DNA of 64,000 nucleotides from the NCBI RefSeq assembly GCF_047511655.1, contig NC_133400.1, positions 34,178,001 through 34,242,000 on the forward strand. The letters run 5' to 3'. The number at the start of each line of letters is the position of its first letter. The stretch's first letter is position 1. Positions 33,728-44,135 of the stretch are shown piece by piece. Under the pieces are notes generated by a model. It saw only the letters and a list, made by a program, of their open reading frames with translations. It searched no databases and was not told where the DNA came from. This DNA comes from Castor canadensis (taxonomy: Eukaryota; Chordata; Mammalia; Rodentia; Castoridae). The position numbers were made by a program, and so were the translations under genes.

Positions 33728-34468
33728 TCACACCTCAGCCAGCACAGAGAATCTCCACTTCACGTTAAACAGAGAAACGAGGAGGCCCCCGGGGCCGCCA
33801 GTGGCCGGCGCCCATATGGCTTGGGAAGACGTGGACCAGGTGAGCTTCGCGGTACCGCGGTACCCCCACAGACAAGCCTGGGCCAGAGCAACATAGCCCC
33901 CTGGACAGACTGACCTCCACCCGGGAAAAAAAGAGAAACTGAGTAATAAGCAATAAGAACAATTAAGACACGCTGCAAAGAGGGTGGGGCGCCCTGAGCA
34001 CTGAAGATTGGGGGAAGGGAATCCTTCCCGGGACTGTAAATAAACAAGCCGGGCAGGCAGGAGAGCCTCTGGCGGGAGCAGGGTGTGTGCCAGCAACCAG
34101 GAGCGGGGAAGCTTGTGAGAGTGGAGGAGGGAGGAAAACTCCACAGGAGAGGAGGGAAGATCCACTTCCCACGTGAACTGTAAATAAACATGGAGGCTGG
34201 CAGGAGCAGCAGCACCACCCAGTAAGCAGGAGCAGGAAAGCTTGTGAAAGTGGCAGTGGGAGGAAAACTGCACAGGAGAGGGGGGAAGACCCACCTCCCA
34301 CATGAACTGTAAATAAACACGCAGGCCTGACAACACGGGGGGCAGTGTCACCTTTCCCAGTGCTTGGAAAGGGGAAGGCCTGTAGCACAGGCTCCTGCAC
34401 AGGAGAACTCTGAACAAACAAAGCCTGTGGGACCAGGTGAGTGCTAAGTTCACCCCAGAGACCTGCAT
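33728..34468 (-). other. Long antisense open frame in L1 5'UTR (246 codons)
   Basis: An uninterrupted ATG-started frame runs antisense through most of the L1 5'UTR, and the other two antisense frames are also open for 183-186 codons over the same stretch (33,760-34,514). The predicted protein contains a duplicated block, from the tandem DNA units, with 'VYLQFMWEV' and 'VYLQFTWEV' variants. Primate L1 encodes a short antisense ORF0 in its 5'UTR, but I see no sequence similarity to it. A simple alternative is that stop codons are rare on this strand because the sense strand lacks TTA, CTA and TCA. Confidence 0.35.
34034..34330 (+). repeat. Tandem units in L1 5'UTR
   Basis: Two well-matched units share 'aagcttgtga', 'gaggaaaact', 'cacaggagag', 'ctgtaaataaac', with period 129 bases. 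A partial third copy lies 144 bases upstream. Both periods are multiples of three. Each unit contains AATAAA on the sense strand. Confidence 0.85.
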
Positions 34469-34678
34469 AAATAACGCCGCTAGCTACAGCAGGCTCAGAG
34501 CAGCAGGCAGGCAAGCCACAGTTGCAGATACCACTCTCAGAACTGTCTCCAGACTCTTTTTTTTCTTTTTCTTCCTACCTTTGATGAGAGAACAACCGAA
34601 TTACACCTGCAAGCCGAAAAACTTACTGAAACTGTATTGCATTTGAACTTGGGACACTTGGTGGGGCTTTTTTTTTTT

Positions 34679-34691
<13 letters not shown>

Positions 34692-34720
<29 letters not shown>
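34692..34720. repeat. T-run and (TG)n microsatellite
   Basis: A 21-base T-run (34,671-34,691) is followed by about 14 TG units, inside the L1 5'UTR. Confidence 0.95.
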
Positions 34721-34722
<2 letters not shown>

Positions 34723-35229
34723 TGTGTAGTTTTGTTCTACTTTATGCATCCCCTTTAATGAGACAACTACAGGACAACATCTGAGGCACCAACTCCAGGA
34801 CTGGAGATTGAGACGGACACCCATATTATTAAGACTGAAACTGCATTACATATAAACTTGGAAGTTTTTTTTTTTTAATTTTCTATTTTCCATTTTATTT
34901 TAATTCATTTTTATATATAGATATTTCTTTCATTTACTTAGCTTTTTTTTTTATCTTTGATTTTCAATCCTCTCTCTTCTCTCTAAGGTCTGTTCAGCTT
35001 ACTGTCGATTACTACACTAACACTCCCTGTTTATACCTTTGAAATTTTCTAGTCTGATACCTTGTTCTGCTTTCTCCCTCTTGTCTGTATATTTGTTTTC
35101 CCCTTTTCTTTAACTTCTTGCTTTCCATCTCAGCTCACCCTTCCATTCTAAATATTACCATTGTTATTATTACAAGCTAGAAAATACTTAATTGCACACA
35201 GTACAGGGACAGTAACAACACCAAAGACA

Positions 35230-36432
35230 ATGACGGGAAGACAGAAAAAACAAGGAAACCAGTTTCCCTGCAGCAAAAAATTAGTACAGGAACCAGAGGG
35301 GAATGAAGAGAACAGAAACTCAGATCCAGACTCCAACAAAATGAAGATAAACTATGCCAAAGGACCCAATGAAACCCACAAGAATAATTTAAAAGAAGAC
35401 ATACTACAAGTACTCAATGAGAATTTTATAGAGATGATACTGGATAGGGTCAACCAAAATGTACAGGAGACACTCAAGAAATTCCAAGACAACAAAAATA
35501 GAGAATTTGAAGAAGCAAAAAAAGAAATAAAGGAAACCATAGAAGCACTGTATAAACACCAAAGTGAAAGAGAGAACACAATGAATAAGCAGATAAATGA
35601 ACTCAGGACAAAAATAGATAACATTAAAGAGGAAAACTGCCAGGATATGGAAAACCTCAGAAAAAAGAACGAAACAGAACTGCAAAACAAAACGGAAGGC
35701 CAATCCAGCAGAATAGAACAAACAGAAGACAGAATCTCAGAACTTGAAGATGAAATGGTAATTAAAGGAAAAACCAAAGAACTATTAATTAAACAACTCA
35801 AGACCTGTGAAAAGAAAATGCAAGAACTCACTGACTCCATCAAAAGACCAAACTTGAGAATCATGGGCATCGAAGAAGGAGAAGAGGTGCAAGCGAAGGG
35901 AATGCGTAATATATTCAACAAAATAATAACGGAAATTTTCCCAAATCTAGAGAAAGATATTCCCATACAGATGCAAGAGGCCTCCAGGACACCAAACAGA
36001 CCAGATCAAAATAGAACTACTCCACGACATATCATCATTAAAACAACAAGTTCAGAAACTAAGGAAAGAATATTGAAGACTGTAAGAGAGAAAAAACAAG
36101 TAACATACAAAGGTAAACCCATCAAAATCACAGCAGACTTCTCAACAGAAACATTAAAAGCAAGAAGAACGTGGGGTGAGATCTTCCGGGCACTGAATGA
36201 AAATAACTTCAACCCCAGGATACTCTACCCAGCAAAACTATCATTCAAAATAGATGGAGCAATAAAAGTCTTCCATGATAAGCAGAAACTAAAACAATAT
36301 GTGACCACAAAGACACCACTACAAAAGATTCTGCAAGGGATTCTGCACACAGAAAGTGACACCCAACTTAACCATGAAAAGGCAGGCAGCACCAAACCAC
36401 AGGAAAAGAAAAAGCAAGACAGTAGAGAGTAA
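35230..36432 (+). CDS. L1 ORF1p, RNA-binding retrotransposon protein (intact)
   Basis: ORF1p is the trimeric nucleic-acid chaperone that coats L1 RNA in cytoplasmic ribonucleoprotein particles and is needed for retrotransposition. I start at the first ATG, 35,230 (MTGRQKKQGNQ), giving 400 residues; the open frame extends 23 codons upstream but only with a TTG. Residues about 50-206 form a long Glu/Lys/Gln-rich coiled coil with few prolines. About 205-300 is the RRM, beginning NLRIMGIEEGEE and including PRHIIIKTTSSETKERIL. About 300-365 is the C-terminal domain with ADFSTETLKARRTW and a basic tail. No stop or frameshift is present, and size and domain order fit mammalian ORF1p. ORF2 begins 50 bases downstream. 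Confidence 0.95.
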   Translation: MTGRQKKQGNQFPCSKKLVQEPEGNEENRNSDPDSNKMKINYAKGPNETHKNNLKEDILQVLNENFIEMILDRVNQNVQETLKKFQDNKNREFEEAKKEIKETIEALYKHQSERENTMNKQINELRTKIDNIKEENCQDMENLRKKNETELQNKTEGQSSRIEQTEDRISELEDEMVIKGKTKELLIKQLKTCEKKMQELTDSIKRPNLRIMGIEEGEEVQAKGMRNIFNKIITEIFPNLEKDIPIQMQEASRTPNRPDQNRTTPRHIIIKTTSSETKERILKTVREKKQVTYKGKPIKITADFSTETLKARRTWGEIFRALNENNFNPRILYPAKLSFKIDGAIKVFHDKQKLKQYVTTKTPLQKILQGILHTESDTQLNHEKAGSTKPQEKKKQDSRE

Positions 36433-36482
36433 CATCAAGTTAGGTACACACAATCAAACCTTCAAACAACTAAGACAACTAA

Positions 36483-39400
36483 ATGGCAGGAATCACCACA
36501 TACCTATCAGTACTAACGCTTAATGTTAATGGACTTAATTCACCCATCAAAAGACACCGTTTGACAAAATGGATTAAAAAAGAACATCCAACAATTTGTT
36601 GCTTACAGGAGACCCATCTCACCGACAAAAATAAGCATATGCTTAGGATGAAAGGCTGGAAGAAGATTTACCAAGCCAATGGCCCCCGAAAACAAGCAGG
36701 AGTAGCAATACTTATCTCTGACAAAGTAGACTTCAAACCTACATTGATCAAACGAGATAAAGAAGGACATTCCATACTAATAAAAAGGGAAATAGACCAA
36801 AAGGAAATAATAATCATCAATCTGTATGCACCCAATGTCAATGCACCCAATTTCATCAAACATACCCTGAAAGACCTAAAAGCATATATAAATGCCAACA
36901 CAGTGGTTGTGGGAGACTTTAACACCCCATTATCATCAATAGATAGGTCATCCAAACAAAAAAATCAATAAAGAAATCCAAGATCTAAAATATGCAATAG
37001 ATCAAATGGACCTAGTAGATGTCTACAGAACATTTCATCCAACCTCTACACAATACACATTCTTCTCAGCAGCCCATGGAACCTTCTCCAAAATAGATCA
37101 TATCCTAGGGCACAAAGCAAGCCTCAGCAAATATAAGAAAATAGAAATAATACCATGCATACTATCTGATCACAATGCAGTAAAAGTAGAACTCAACAAC
37201 AAAAGTAAAGACAAAAAACATGCAAACAGCTGGAAACCAAATAACTCATTACTTAATGAAGAATGGATCGTCGATGAAATAAAAGAGGAAATTAAAAAGT
37301 TCCTGGAAGTCAATGAAAATGAAAACACAACCTACCGGAACCTATGGGACACAGCTAAGGCAGTCCTGAGAGGAAAGTTTATAGCCATGAGTGCATATAT
37401 TAAAAAGATTGAAAGATCCCAAATCAATGACCTAATGATACATCTCAAACTCCTAGAAAAACAAGAACAAGCAAATCCCAAAACAAATAGAAGGAGAGAA
37501 ATAATAAAAATAAGAGCTGAAATCAACGAAATAGAAACCAAAAAAACTATACAAAGAATTAATGAAACAAAAAGTTGGTTCTTTGAAAAAATGAACAAGA
37601 TCGATAGACCCCTGGCAAACCTGACTAAAATGAGGAGAGAAAAAACCCAAATTAGTAGAATTAGGAATGCAAAAGGGGAGATAACAACAAACACCATGGA
37701 AGTCCAGGAAATCATCAGAGACTACTTTGAGAACCTATATTCAAATAAATTTGAAAATCTAAAAGAAATGGACAGATTTCTAGATACATATGATCATCCA
37801 AAACTGAACCAAGAGGAAATTAATCACCTGAATAGATCTATAACACAAAATGAAATTGAAGCAGCAATCAAGAGTCTCCCCAAAAAGAAAAGTCCAGGAC
37901 CTGATGGATTCTCTGCTGAATTCTATCAGACCTTTAAAGAAGAACTGATACCAACCCTCCTTAAACTGTTCCACGAAATAGAAAGGGAAGGAAAACCGCC
38001 AAGCACATTTTATGAAGCCAGTATTACACTTATCCCAAAACCAGGCAAAGACACCTCCAAAAAGGAGAACTATAGGCCAATCTCCTTAATGAACATTGAT
38101 GCAAAAATCCTCAACAAAATAATGGCAAACCGAATTCAGCAACACATCAAAAAGATTATTCACCACGACCAAGTAGGCTTCATCCCAGGGATGCAGGGGT
38201 GGTTCAACATATGAAAATCAATAAACATAATAAGCCACATTAACAGAAGCAAAGACAAAAACCACTTGATCATCTCAATAGATGCAGAAAAAGCCTTTGA
38301 TAAGATCCAACATCATTTCATGATAAAAGCTCTAAGAAAACTAGGAATAGAAGGAAAGTTCCTCAACATTATAAAAGCTATATATGACAAACCTACAGCC
38401 AGCATTATACTTAATGGAGAAAAACTGAAACCATTCCCTCTAAAATCAGGAACTAGACAAGGATGCCCACTATCTCCACTCCTATTCAACATAGTACTGG
38501 AATTCCTAGCCAGAGTAATTAGGCAAGAAGAAGGAATAAAAGGAATACAAATAGGTAAAGAAACTGTCAAAATATCCCTATTTGCAGATGACATGGTCCT
38601 ATACCTTAAAGACCCAAAAAACTCTACTCAGAAGCTTCTAGACATCATCAGTAGCTATAGCAAGGTAGCAGGATATAAAATCAACATAGAAAAATCATTA
38701 GCATTTCTATACACTAACAATGAGCAAACGGAAAAAGAATGTATGAAAACAATTCCATTTACAATAGCCTCAAACAAAATCAAATACCTAGGTGTAAACC
38801 TAACAAAAGATGTGAAAGACCTCTACAAGGAAAACTGTACACTTCTGAAGAAAGAGATTGAGGAAGACTATAGAAAGTGGAGAGATCTCCCATGCTCATG
38901 GATTGGTAGAATCAACATAGTAAAAATGTCGATACTCCCCAAAGTAATCTACATGTTTAATGCAATTCCCATCAAAATTCCAATGACATTCATTAAAGAG
39001 ATTGAAAAATCTACTGTTAAATTTATATGGAAACACAAGAGGCCACGAATAGCCAAGGCAATACTCAGTCAAAAGAACAATGCAGGAGGTATCACAATAC
39101 CTGACTTCAAACTATATTACAAAGCAATAAAAATAAAAACAGCATGGTACTGGCACAAAAACAGACATGAAGACCAGTGGAACAGAATAGAGGACCCAGA
39201 TATGAAGCCACACAACTATAACCAACTTATCTTTGATAAAAGAGCTAAAAAATACGATGGAGAAATAGCAGCCTCTTCAACAAAAACTGCTGGGAAAACT
39301 GGTTAGCAGTCTGCAAAAAACTGAAACTAGATCCATGTATATCACCCTATACCAACATTAACTCAAAATGGATCAAGGATCTTAATATCAGACCCCAAAC

Positions 39401-40301
39401 TCTTAAGTTGATACAGGAAAGAGTAGGAAATACTCTGGAGTTAGTAGGTATAGGTAAGAACTTTCTCAATGAAACCCCAGCAGCACAGCAACTAAGAGAT
39501 AGCATAGATAAATGGGACTTCATAAAACTAAAAAGCTTCTGTTCATCAAAAGAAATGGTCTCTAAACTGAAGAGAACACCCACAGAGTGGGAGAAAATAT
39601 TTGCCAACTATACATCAGACAAAGGACTGATAACCAGAATATATAGGGAACTTAAAAAACTAAATTCTCCCAAAACTAATGAACCAATAAAGAAATGGGC
39701 AGGTGAACTAAACAGAACTTTCTCAAAAGAAGAAATTCAAATGGCCAGAAAACACATGAAAAAATGCTCACCATCTCTAGCAATAAAGGAAATGCAAATT
39801 AAAACCACGCTAAGATTCCACCTCACCCCTGTTAGAATAGCTATCATCAGCAACACCACCACCAACAGGTGTTGGCGAGGATGCGAGGAAAAGGCAACCC
39901 TCTTACACTGCTGGTGGGAATGTAGACTAGTACAACCACTCTGGGAAAAAATTTGGAGGCTACTTAAAAAGCTAGACATCGATCTACCATTTGATCCAGC
40001 AATACCACTCTTGGGGATATACCCAAAAGACTGTTACTCCAGAGGCACCTGCACATCCATGTTTATTGCGGCACTATTCACAATAGCCAAGTTATGGAAA
40101 CAGCCAAGATGCCCCAGCACTGACGAATGGATTAAGAAAATGTGGTATCTATACACAATGGAATTTTATGCAGCCATGAAGAAGAATGAAATGTTATCAT
40201 TTGCTGGTAAATGGATGGAATTGGAGAACATCATTCTGAGTGAGGTTAGCCTGGCCCAAAAGACGAAAAATCGTATGTTCTCCCTCATATGTGGACATTA
40301 G
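36483..40301 (+). pseudogene. L1 ORF2p endonuclease/reverse transcriptase, inactivated
   Basis: ORF2p nicks target DNA and reverse-transcribes L1 RNA at the nick. From ATG 36,483 to TAG 40,299-40,301 the span equals about 1,273 codons, the usual length. The N-terminal part is the APE-like endonuclease (LNVNGLN, QETHL, then [10 protein letters not shown] after the first lesion). The reverse transcriptase has NYRPISLMN and FADD (38,581-38,592). The C-terminal Cys-rich knuckle, CWRGCEE to HCWWEC, is at 39,870-39,929. Three lesions are visible: an A7 run at 36,958-36,964 with one base too many, an in-frame TGA at 38,212-38,214 that fits CGA to TGA at a CpG, and a frame change near 39,260-39,270 (one base lost or two gained). 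No functional full-length protein can be made. Confidence 0.95.
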
Positions 40302-40800
40302 ATCAAGGGCAAACACAACAATGGGATTGGACTTTGAGCACATGATAAAAGCGAGAGCACACAAGGGAGGGGTGAGGATAGGTAAGACACCTAAAAAATT
40401 AGCTAGCATTTGTTGCCCTCAACTCAGAGAAACTAAAGCAGATACCTTAAAAGCAACTGAGGCCAATAGGAAAAGGGGAACAGGTACTAGAGAAAAGGTT
40501 AGATCAAAAAGAATTAACCTAGAAGGTAACACCCATGCACAGGAAATCAATGTGAGTCAACTCCCTGTAAAGCTATCCTTATCTCAACCAGCAAAAACCC
40601 TTGTTCCTTCCTATTATTGCTTATACTCTCTCTACAACAAAATTAGAAATAAGGGCAAAATAGTTTCTTCTGGGTATTAGGGGGGAAGAGGGAGGGGGTG
40701 GAGTGGGTGGTAAGGGAGGGGGTGGGGGCAGGGGGGAGAAATGAACCAAGCCTTCTATGCACATATGAATAATAAAAGAAAAAGGAAAAAAAAATAAAAG
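40302..40800 (+). other. L1 3'UTR with G-rich tract and first poly(A)
   Basis: Non-coding tail of about 500 bases. The stretch 40,680-40,738 is almost pure G with A/T spacers ('gggggtggagtgggtgg', 'gggagggggtgggggcag'), meeting G-quadruplex criteria. 'aataataaaagaaaaagg' (from 40,769) is the poly(A)-signal region. The same architecture recurs at 56,389-56,836. Confidence 0.9.
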
Positions 40801-40834
40801 TTTGATCTCCAACTTGGCAAAAAAAAAAAAAAAA
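40801..40834 (+). other. L1 3'-transduced segment and second poly(A)
   Basis: Eighteen bases (TTTGATCTCCAACTTGGC) follow the L1 A-rich end and are themselves followed by 16 A residues, then the target duplication. This is the structure left when transcription reads through the L1 poly(A) site of the source locus. Confidence 0.7.
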
Positions 40835-40835
40835 G

Positions 40836-40849
40836 AGAGATGAAAATTA
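40836..40849. repeat. Target-site duplication, right copy (young L1)
   Basis: AGAGATGAAAATTA, paired with 33,587-33,600. The old L1 sequence resumes without a gap after it ('aaacataccagaac'). Confidence 0.85.
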
Positions 40850-41408
40850 AAACATACCAGAACGGGAACAAGCTTAAAATACTGATAATGCCAATGGTGG
40901 TGAGAACGTAGAGCAACTGGAACTCCTTGGAAAACATGTTGCAATCTTTGATAAAAAATGTCTCCCCACCTCAAGACTGAACAATCCCATAGGCATTTAC
41001 CCAAGAGAAATGAAAACACATGTCCACAGGAAGTCCCGTAGTCAAATGTTTGTGACTGCGTTGGTTAGATTACCCACATTAAAAACAACCCAAACATCTG
41101 TCAACCAGTTGATGACTGTGGTGCAATACTGCTTAGCAATAAAAAGAATGAACTACAATGATAAGAATAAATCTCAAAAGCATTATGGGAATGAAGAAAA
41201 TGACACAATTTGTACCATTTATATGATATTCGAGAAGAGGAAAATTTTTGTACGAATAGAAATAAAATCAGAGAAGAAACAGCAGGTGGTGGGGACGGGG
41301 AATTGGCTGAAAAGAAACATCAGGAAATTTCTTGGTTGCAAGAAAGTTGCAGTCTCTTGACTATGACTATTATGTGACCATAAATATTCTCAAACTCATT
41401 GAACAAGG

Positions 41409-41489
41409 GACGGGTGTAGCTCAGAGATAGAGCACTTGTCTACCGTGTGCACGGCCATGAGTTCAATCCCCAGCGTCACACACACAAAA
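41409..41489 (+). mobile_element. ID-type SINE monomer
   Basis: 'gacgggtgtagctcagagat', 'agagcacttgtctaccgtgt', 'catgagttcaatccccagcg', with a CA-rich tail. Confidence 0.9.
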
Positions 41490-41511
41490 GTGCACAGTTC
41501 AATAACTTAGA

Positions 41512-41550
41512 TGTGGCTAGGCAAGCGCTCTACCACTGAGGTACCTCGTT
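41512..41550 (-). repeat. ID SINE fragment, antisense
   Basis: 'ctaggcaagcgctctaccac' and 'tgaggtacc' are the reverse complement of the ID 5' part, only about 35 bases long. Confidence 0.6.
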
Positions 41551-41777
41551 GTAGTGAACAGTACACTTTTAAAAATTATGTTCACTGACTGCAAATTATG
41601 CATCGATAAATCTATAAAAAAGTTTAAAAGCTCTACCTACAGAGAGGTTGTGAGTGGACACTGTTTGCATAAAGTTGCAATCACTTATTCTGCACATTTC
41701 TATGACTAGAACTGAAAGCAATGAATGGAATGGAGAAAAAAATAGAAAGGCGGAAACCAACTCAGTGGGGTAGTATA

Positions 41778-42165
41778 CTGGGTTAGTTTCCTGTGGCTGC
41801 AACCGAAGACCATAGGCTGGGGAACTGATGAAAAGAAAAGTGTATTTTGACTTGTGGTTCTGGAAGTCGGCAAGAACAAGGGCATAGTGGGAGCAGATGA
41901 CAAGGACATCATAACATAGAAGATGAAAGTACATGTGAGCACGTACAAAAGACAGAGGCCAGGGCAAGAGAGTTCGTCTATGGCAATGCTTTCTCTTGGT
42001 AACCAACCTACTCCTGTGAAAGGGATGCTAATCCCTGTTTATGACGCAATCACCTCTCAAATGCTCCACCTCCCCACACTGCCATGGTGCCAATCAAATT
42101 TCAACATGTGTTTCAGAGGGGACAAATCACATTCAAACTGTAGCATCCTCCTAACCGGGAGGATT
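41778..42165 (-). repeat. MLT1-like MaLR LTR, antisense
   Basis: 'gggttagtttcctgtggctg' and 'gtattttgacttgtggttct' lead to 'cacattcaaactgtagc'. The terminal word is the reverse complement of the MaLR LTR end. Diverged. Confidence 0.6.
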
Positions 42166-42244
42166 AACTATCGCTTGTCTGGTTGACTGAAGTCCCCAAT
42201 TCCTCACCGCAGACCAAGCCACCTGAATGGGTGGTCCCTAGGGC

Positions 42245-42370
42245 CACAGGATCAGCATTGCCTGGGGCATTTTGGAAATGCCAAAGCTCATATCGTCCTT
42301 CACCCACCTGAATCAGAACCTGCATTCTAACCAGACCCTCAGATAGTTCCCATGATAAATCTCCACATGT
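42245..42370 (+). repeat. MER5A-like hAT remnant
   Basis: 'atcagcattgcctggggcat', 'gaatcagaacctgcattcta' and 'atagttcccatgataaatct' follow the order of MER5-type DNA-transposon relics. Confidence 0.55.
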
Positions 42371-42639
42371 ATTCCCAGTTCCCAGACATACTCCTTTAGC
42401 TCAAATGCAAGCTTGACGAGCTCGGGTCTAGTGACCACTTCTGTGCCCCTCATTTCATTATTTCATTTGGATGGTGACTAAGAGTGAACTGTGTGTTCCC
42501 AAACACATTTATGCCAGCATTCCTTACTGAATTTCTCCAACATAAATTGAGTGTTATTCAGTCGATGAGATATGAGGGGGAAACTTTTGAAGCTAATTTG
42601 GACATTCAGGGGAGATTCCATGATGGTACACTCATCACC

Positions 42640-42945
42640 TGGTATGGGGGATATGCTCCAAATCCCCAGTGGATGCCTGAAAGTAAGAATACTAATAAAC
42701 CCTCTGATTGTTCCTCTATGTGCATTCTATGACAAAGTTCAATTCATAAATTAGAGGCAGTGAGGATTAACAATGACAAAGGCTGAAGTGGACAGTTATA
42801 CCAAGGTACTATGATAAAATTTGTCTACAACTTATGAATTATTTACTTCTGGAATTTTCCAACGAATATGTTCAGACCACAGTTGATTATGGACAAATGA
42901 AACTACGGAGAGCAAAACCAAGGGGGCAAATGTAATTTGCTTTGA
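42640..42945 (+). repeat. Tigger-like (Tc1/mariner) DNA transposon relic
   Basis: 'ggtatgggggatatgctcca', 'aatccccagtggatgcctga', 'acaaagttcaattcataaat' and 'gaaactacggagagcaaaac' recall the ends of a mammalian Tigger-class element. Non-autonomous and decayed. Confidence 0.6.
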
Positions 42946-42949
42946 AATT

Positions 42950-43700
42950 AGTTGTGGAAATATGTGTGGTAAAGATAATTGAAAAAAAATTAAGGAAAAA
43001 AATGTCAGAAATCTAGGCCTCTGTGTTCAGATTGCTTCTCAAGTGCCTTCATCCCTCAGCCTTTAGAAAGCTGAACGTGGATGTAGCCAATCTGCATGGC
43101 TGATTTGATGTCTAAGAAGACGGCGACACTGAGTTGCCATTGCTATACAATTCACCCCTCCCAGCTCTTCCAGGGGACATTAATGGAGGCATTTCAGGGT
43201 GTGCAGCTGAAATTAAGGACTTATTTGTTGTCAGGTGCTGAGGGCTCAGACCAACCACCAGCCTCAGACTTTCACAATGCCCTTCACAGAGCACTTGGCC
43301 CTACAGCCTACCCAGCCTGGACAACAGCCTCATTTGGGAAACCCCAGGCTTCAGGGCGCCAGCCCTCTTCTCCCTTTCCTCCCTCTCTCCCATCCCACTC
43401 CTCCCCACAACTCTCTACCTGATCCACACCTCCCAGCCTCCCACCAAAGCCATCTTCTTTTACTTTCTCTCATGAAGGCACTTGGCTCTCATCCACTCCA
43501 GGATCTGAACTTGGCAGGCAGCAAACTTAGAGAAGCCTGAGCAGAAGACGGGCCCCGATCTTGGGGGACCATAAGTGGGATAAGAAACACGCCACCCTTT
43601 ACAAACTTTTGCTGTGGGTCTCACAGTCCTGGCACACCCCAATTTTTCTTTATGATCTTTTTCTTCTTCTTAGGTCAACAGAAATTGTGGTCCAGGGGCT
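42950..43700. other. Non-coding sequence, nothing recognised
   Basis: No supported gene. The 101-108-codon overlapping frames at 43,096-43,540 are proline-rich and look random. Confidence 0.5.
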
Positions 43701-43704
43701 TCAT

Positions 43705-43870
43705 TTCCTTCACTGCTGTCATAAATTACCACAAACTCGGAGGCTTAAAACAGCAGTAATTGATTCTCTTACAGTTCTAGAAGTCAGAAGTCAGAAACCA
43801 AGGTGCTGGCAAGACCACACCTCTTGAAGAAAGGGCGTGTGGGCCCTGACGCTCCCTCCCTTTGCACCAC
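43705..43870 (-). repeat. MLT1-like MaLR LTR end, antisense
   Basis: 'gctgtcataaattaccacaa', 'actcggaggcttaaaacagc' and 'agttctagaagtcagaagtc' are the standard antisense MLT1 end. Confidence 0.75.
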
Positions 43871-44051
43871 AGTTTGGGCTTGATTAGCTCTGCTATTCAG
43901 GCCCTAGGAAGCAGCCAGGTAGAGACTGTGGGAGATAGCAGGGCAGAGATCGGGGCTTGTTGGGGTCCTCTACTACCGCTGGTTGCCCTTCCAGAAGACA
44001 GGCCCTGCCCTGGCCTCCCAACTCTTCCAGGAAAGCTAGATAGGTGAGTAG

Positions 44052-44061
44052 GTAGATAGAT

Positions 44062-44100
<39 letters not shown>

Positions 44101-44135
44101 GATAGATAGATAGATAAGAGAAAGAGAGAGAGAAT
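44052..44135. repeat. (GATA)n microsatellite with (GA)n end
   Basis: About 16 GATA units interrupted twice by 'gatgata', then a short GA run. Confidence 0.96.

Larger units (their letters stand above)
33601..35229 (+). promoter_or_regulatory. L1 5'UTR with internal promoter
   Basis: Starts with CCAAGATGGCAGC (33,608-33,620), the YY1-type site found at the start of L1 promoters in other mammals. A CpG-rich portion (33,785-33,870) follows. Then come three tandem copies of a unit marked by 'ctgtaaataaac' at 34,034, 34,178 and 34,307 (spacings 144 and 129 bases). A poly(T)-(TG)n stretch at 34,671-34,720 and a T-rich tract lead to ORF1. RNA polymerase II promoter activity is expected from L1 biology, not shown by the sequence. 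Confidence 0.8.
33601..40834 (+). mobile_element. Near full-length L1 (LINE-1) retrotransposon
   Basis: About 7.2 kb with every part of a mammalian L1: a 5'UTR of about 1.6 kb with a YY1-like start and tandem units, intact ORF1, a 50-base spacer, ORF2 with endonuclease, reverse transcriptase and zinc-knuckle regions, a 3'UTR with a G-rich tract, and poly(A). It inserted into an older L1 with a 14-bp target duplication. Two A-rich tails separated by 18 unique bases (40,801-40,818) indicate a short 3' transduction. ORF2 carries two frameshifts and one nonsense codon, so the copy cannot move with its own ORF2p. Low decay implies a recent insertion, and the 3' end resembles the fragment at 56,389 at roughly 95 percent by eye. 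Confidence 0.97.
40850..41630 (+). repeat. Old L1 3' end, right portion of nested stack
   Basis: 'accagaacgggaacaagctt', 'gatgactgtggtgcaatact', 'gcttagcaataaaaagaatg' and 'taaatctcaaaagcattatg' continue the L1 interrupted at 33,600, ending after two ID fragments near 41,630. Frames are degenerate. Confidence 0.8.

Noticed and set aside
35161-35229. Upstream extension of L1 ORF1
   Set aside because: It begins with TTG, not ATG, and adds residues not expected in ORF1p; the first ATG is 35,230.
35352-35966. 204-codon frame antisense to L1 ORF1
   Set aside because: A shadow of ORF1: the A-rich coiled-coil coding strand leaves the complement free of stops. No independent evidence.
44052-44135. 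CRISPR-like array
   Set aside because: The (GATA)n and other direct repeats have no spacers; they are microsatellites.
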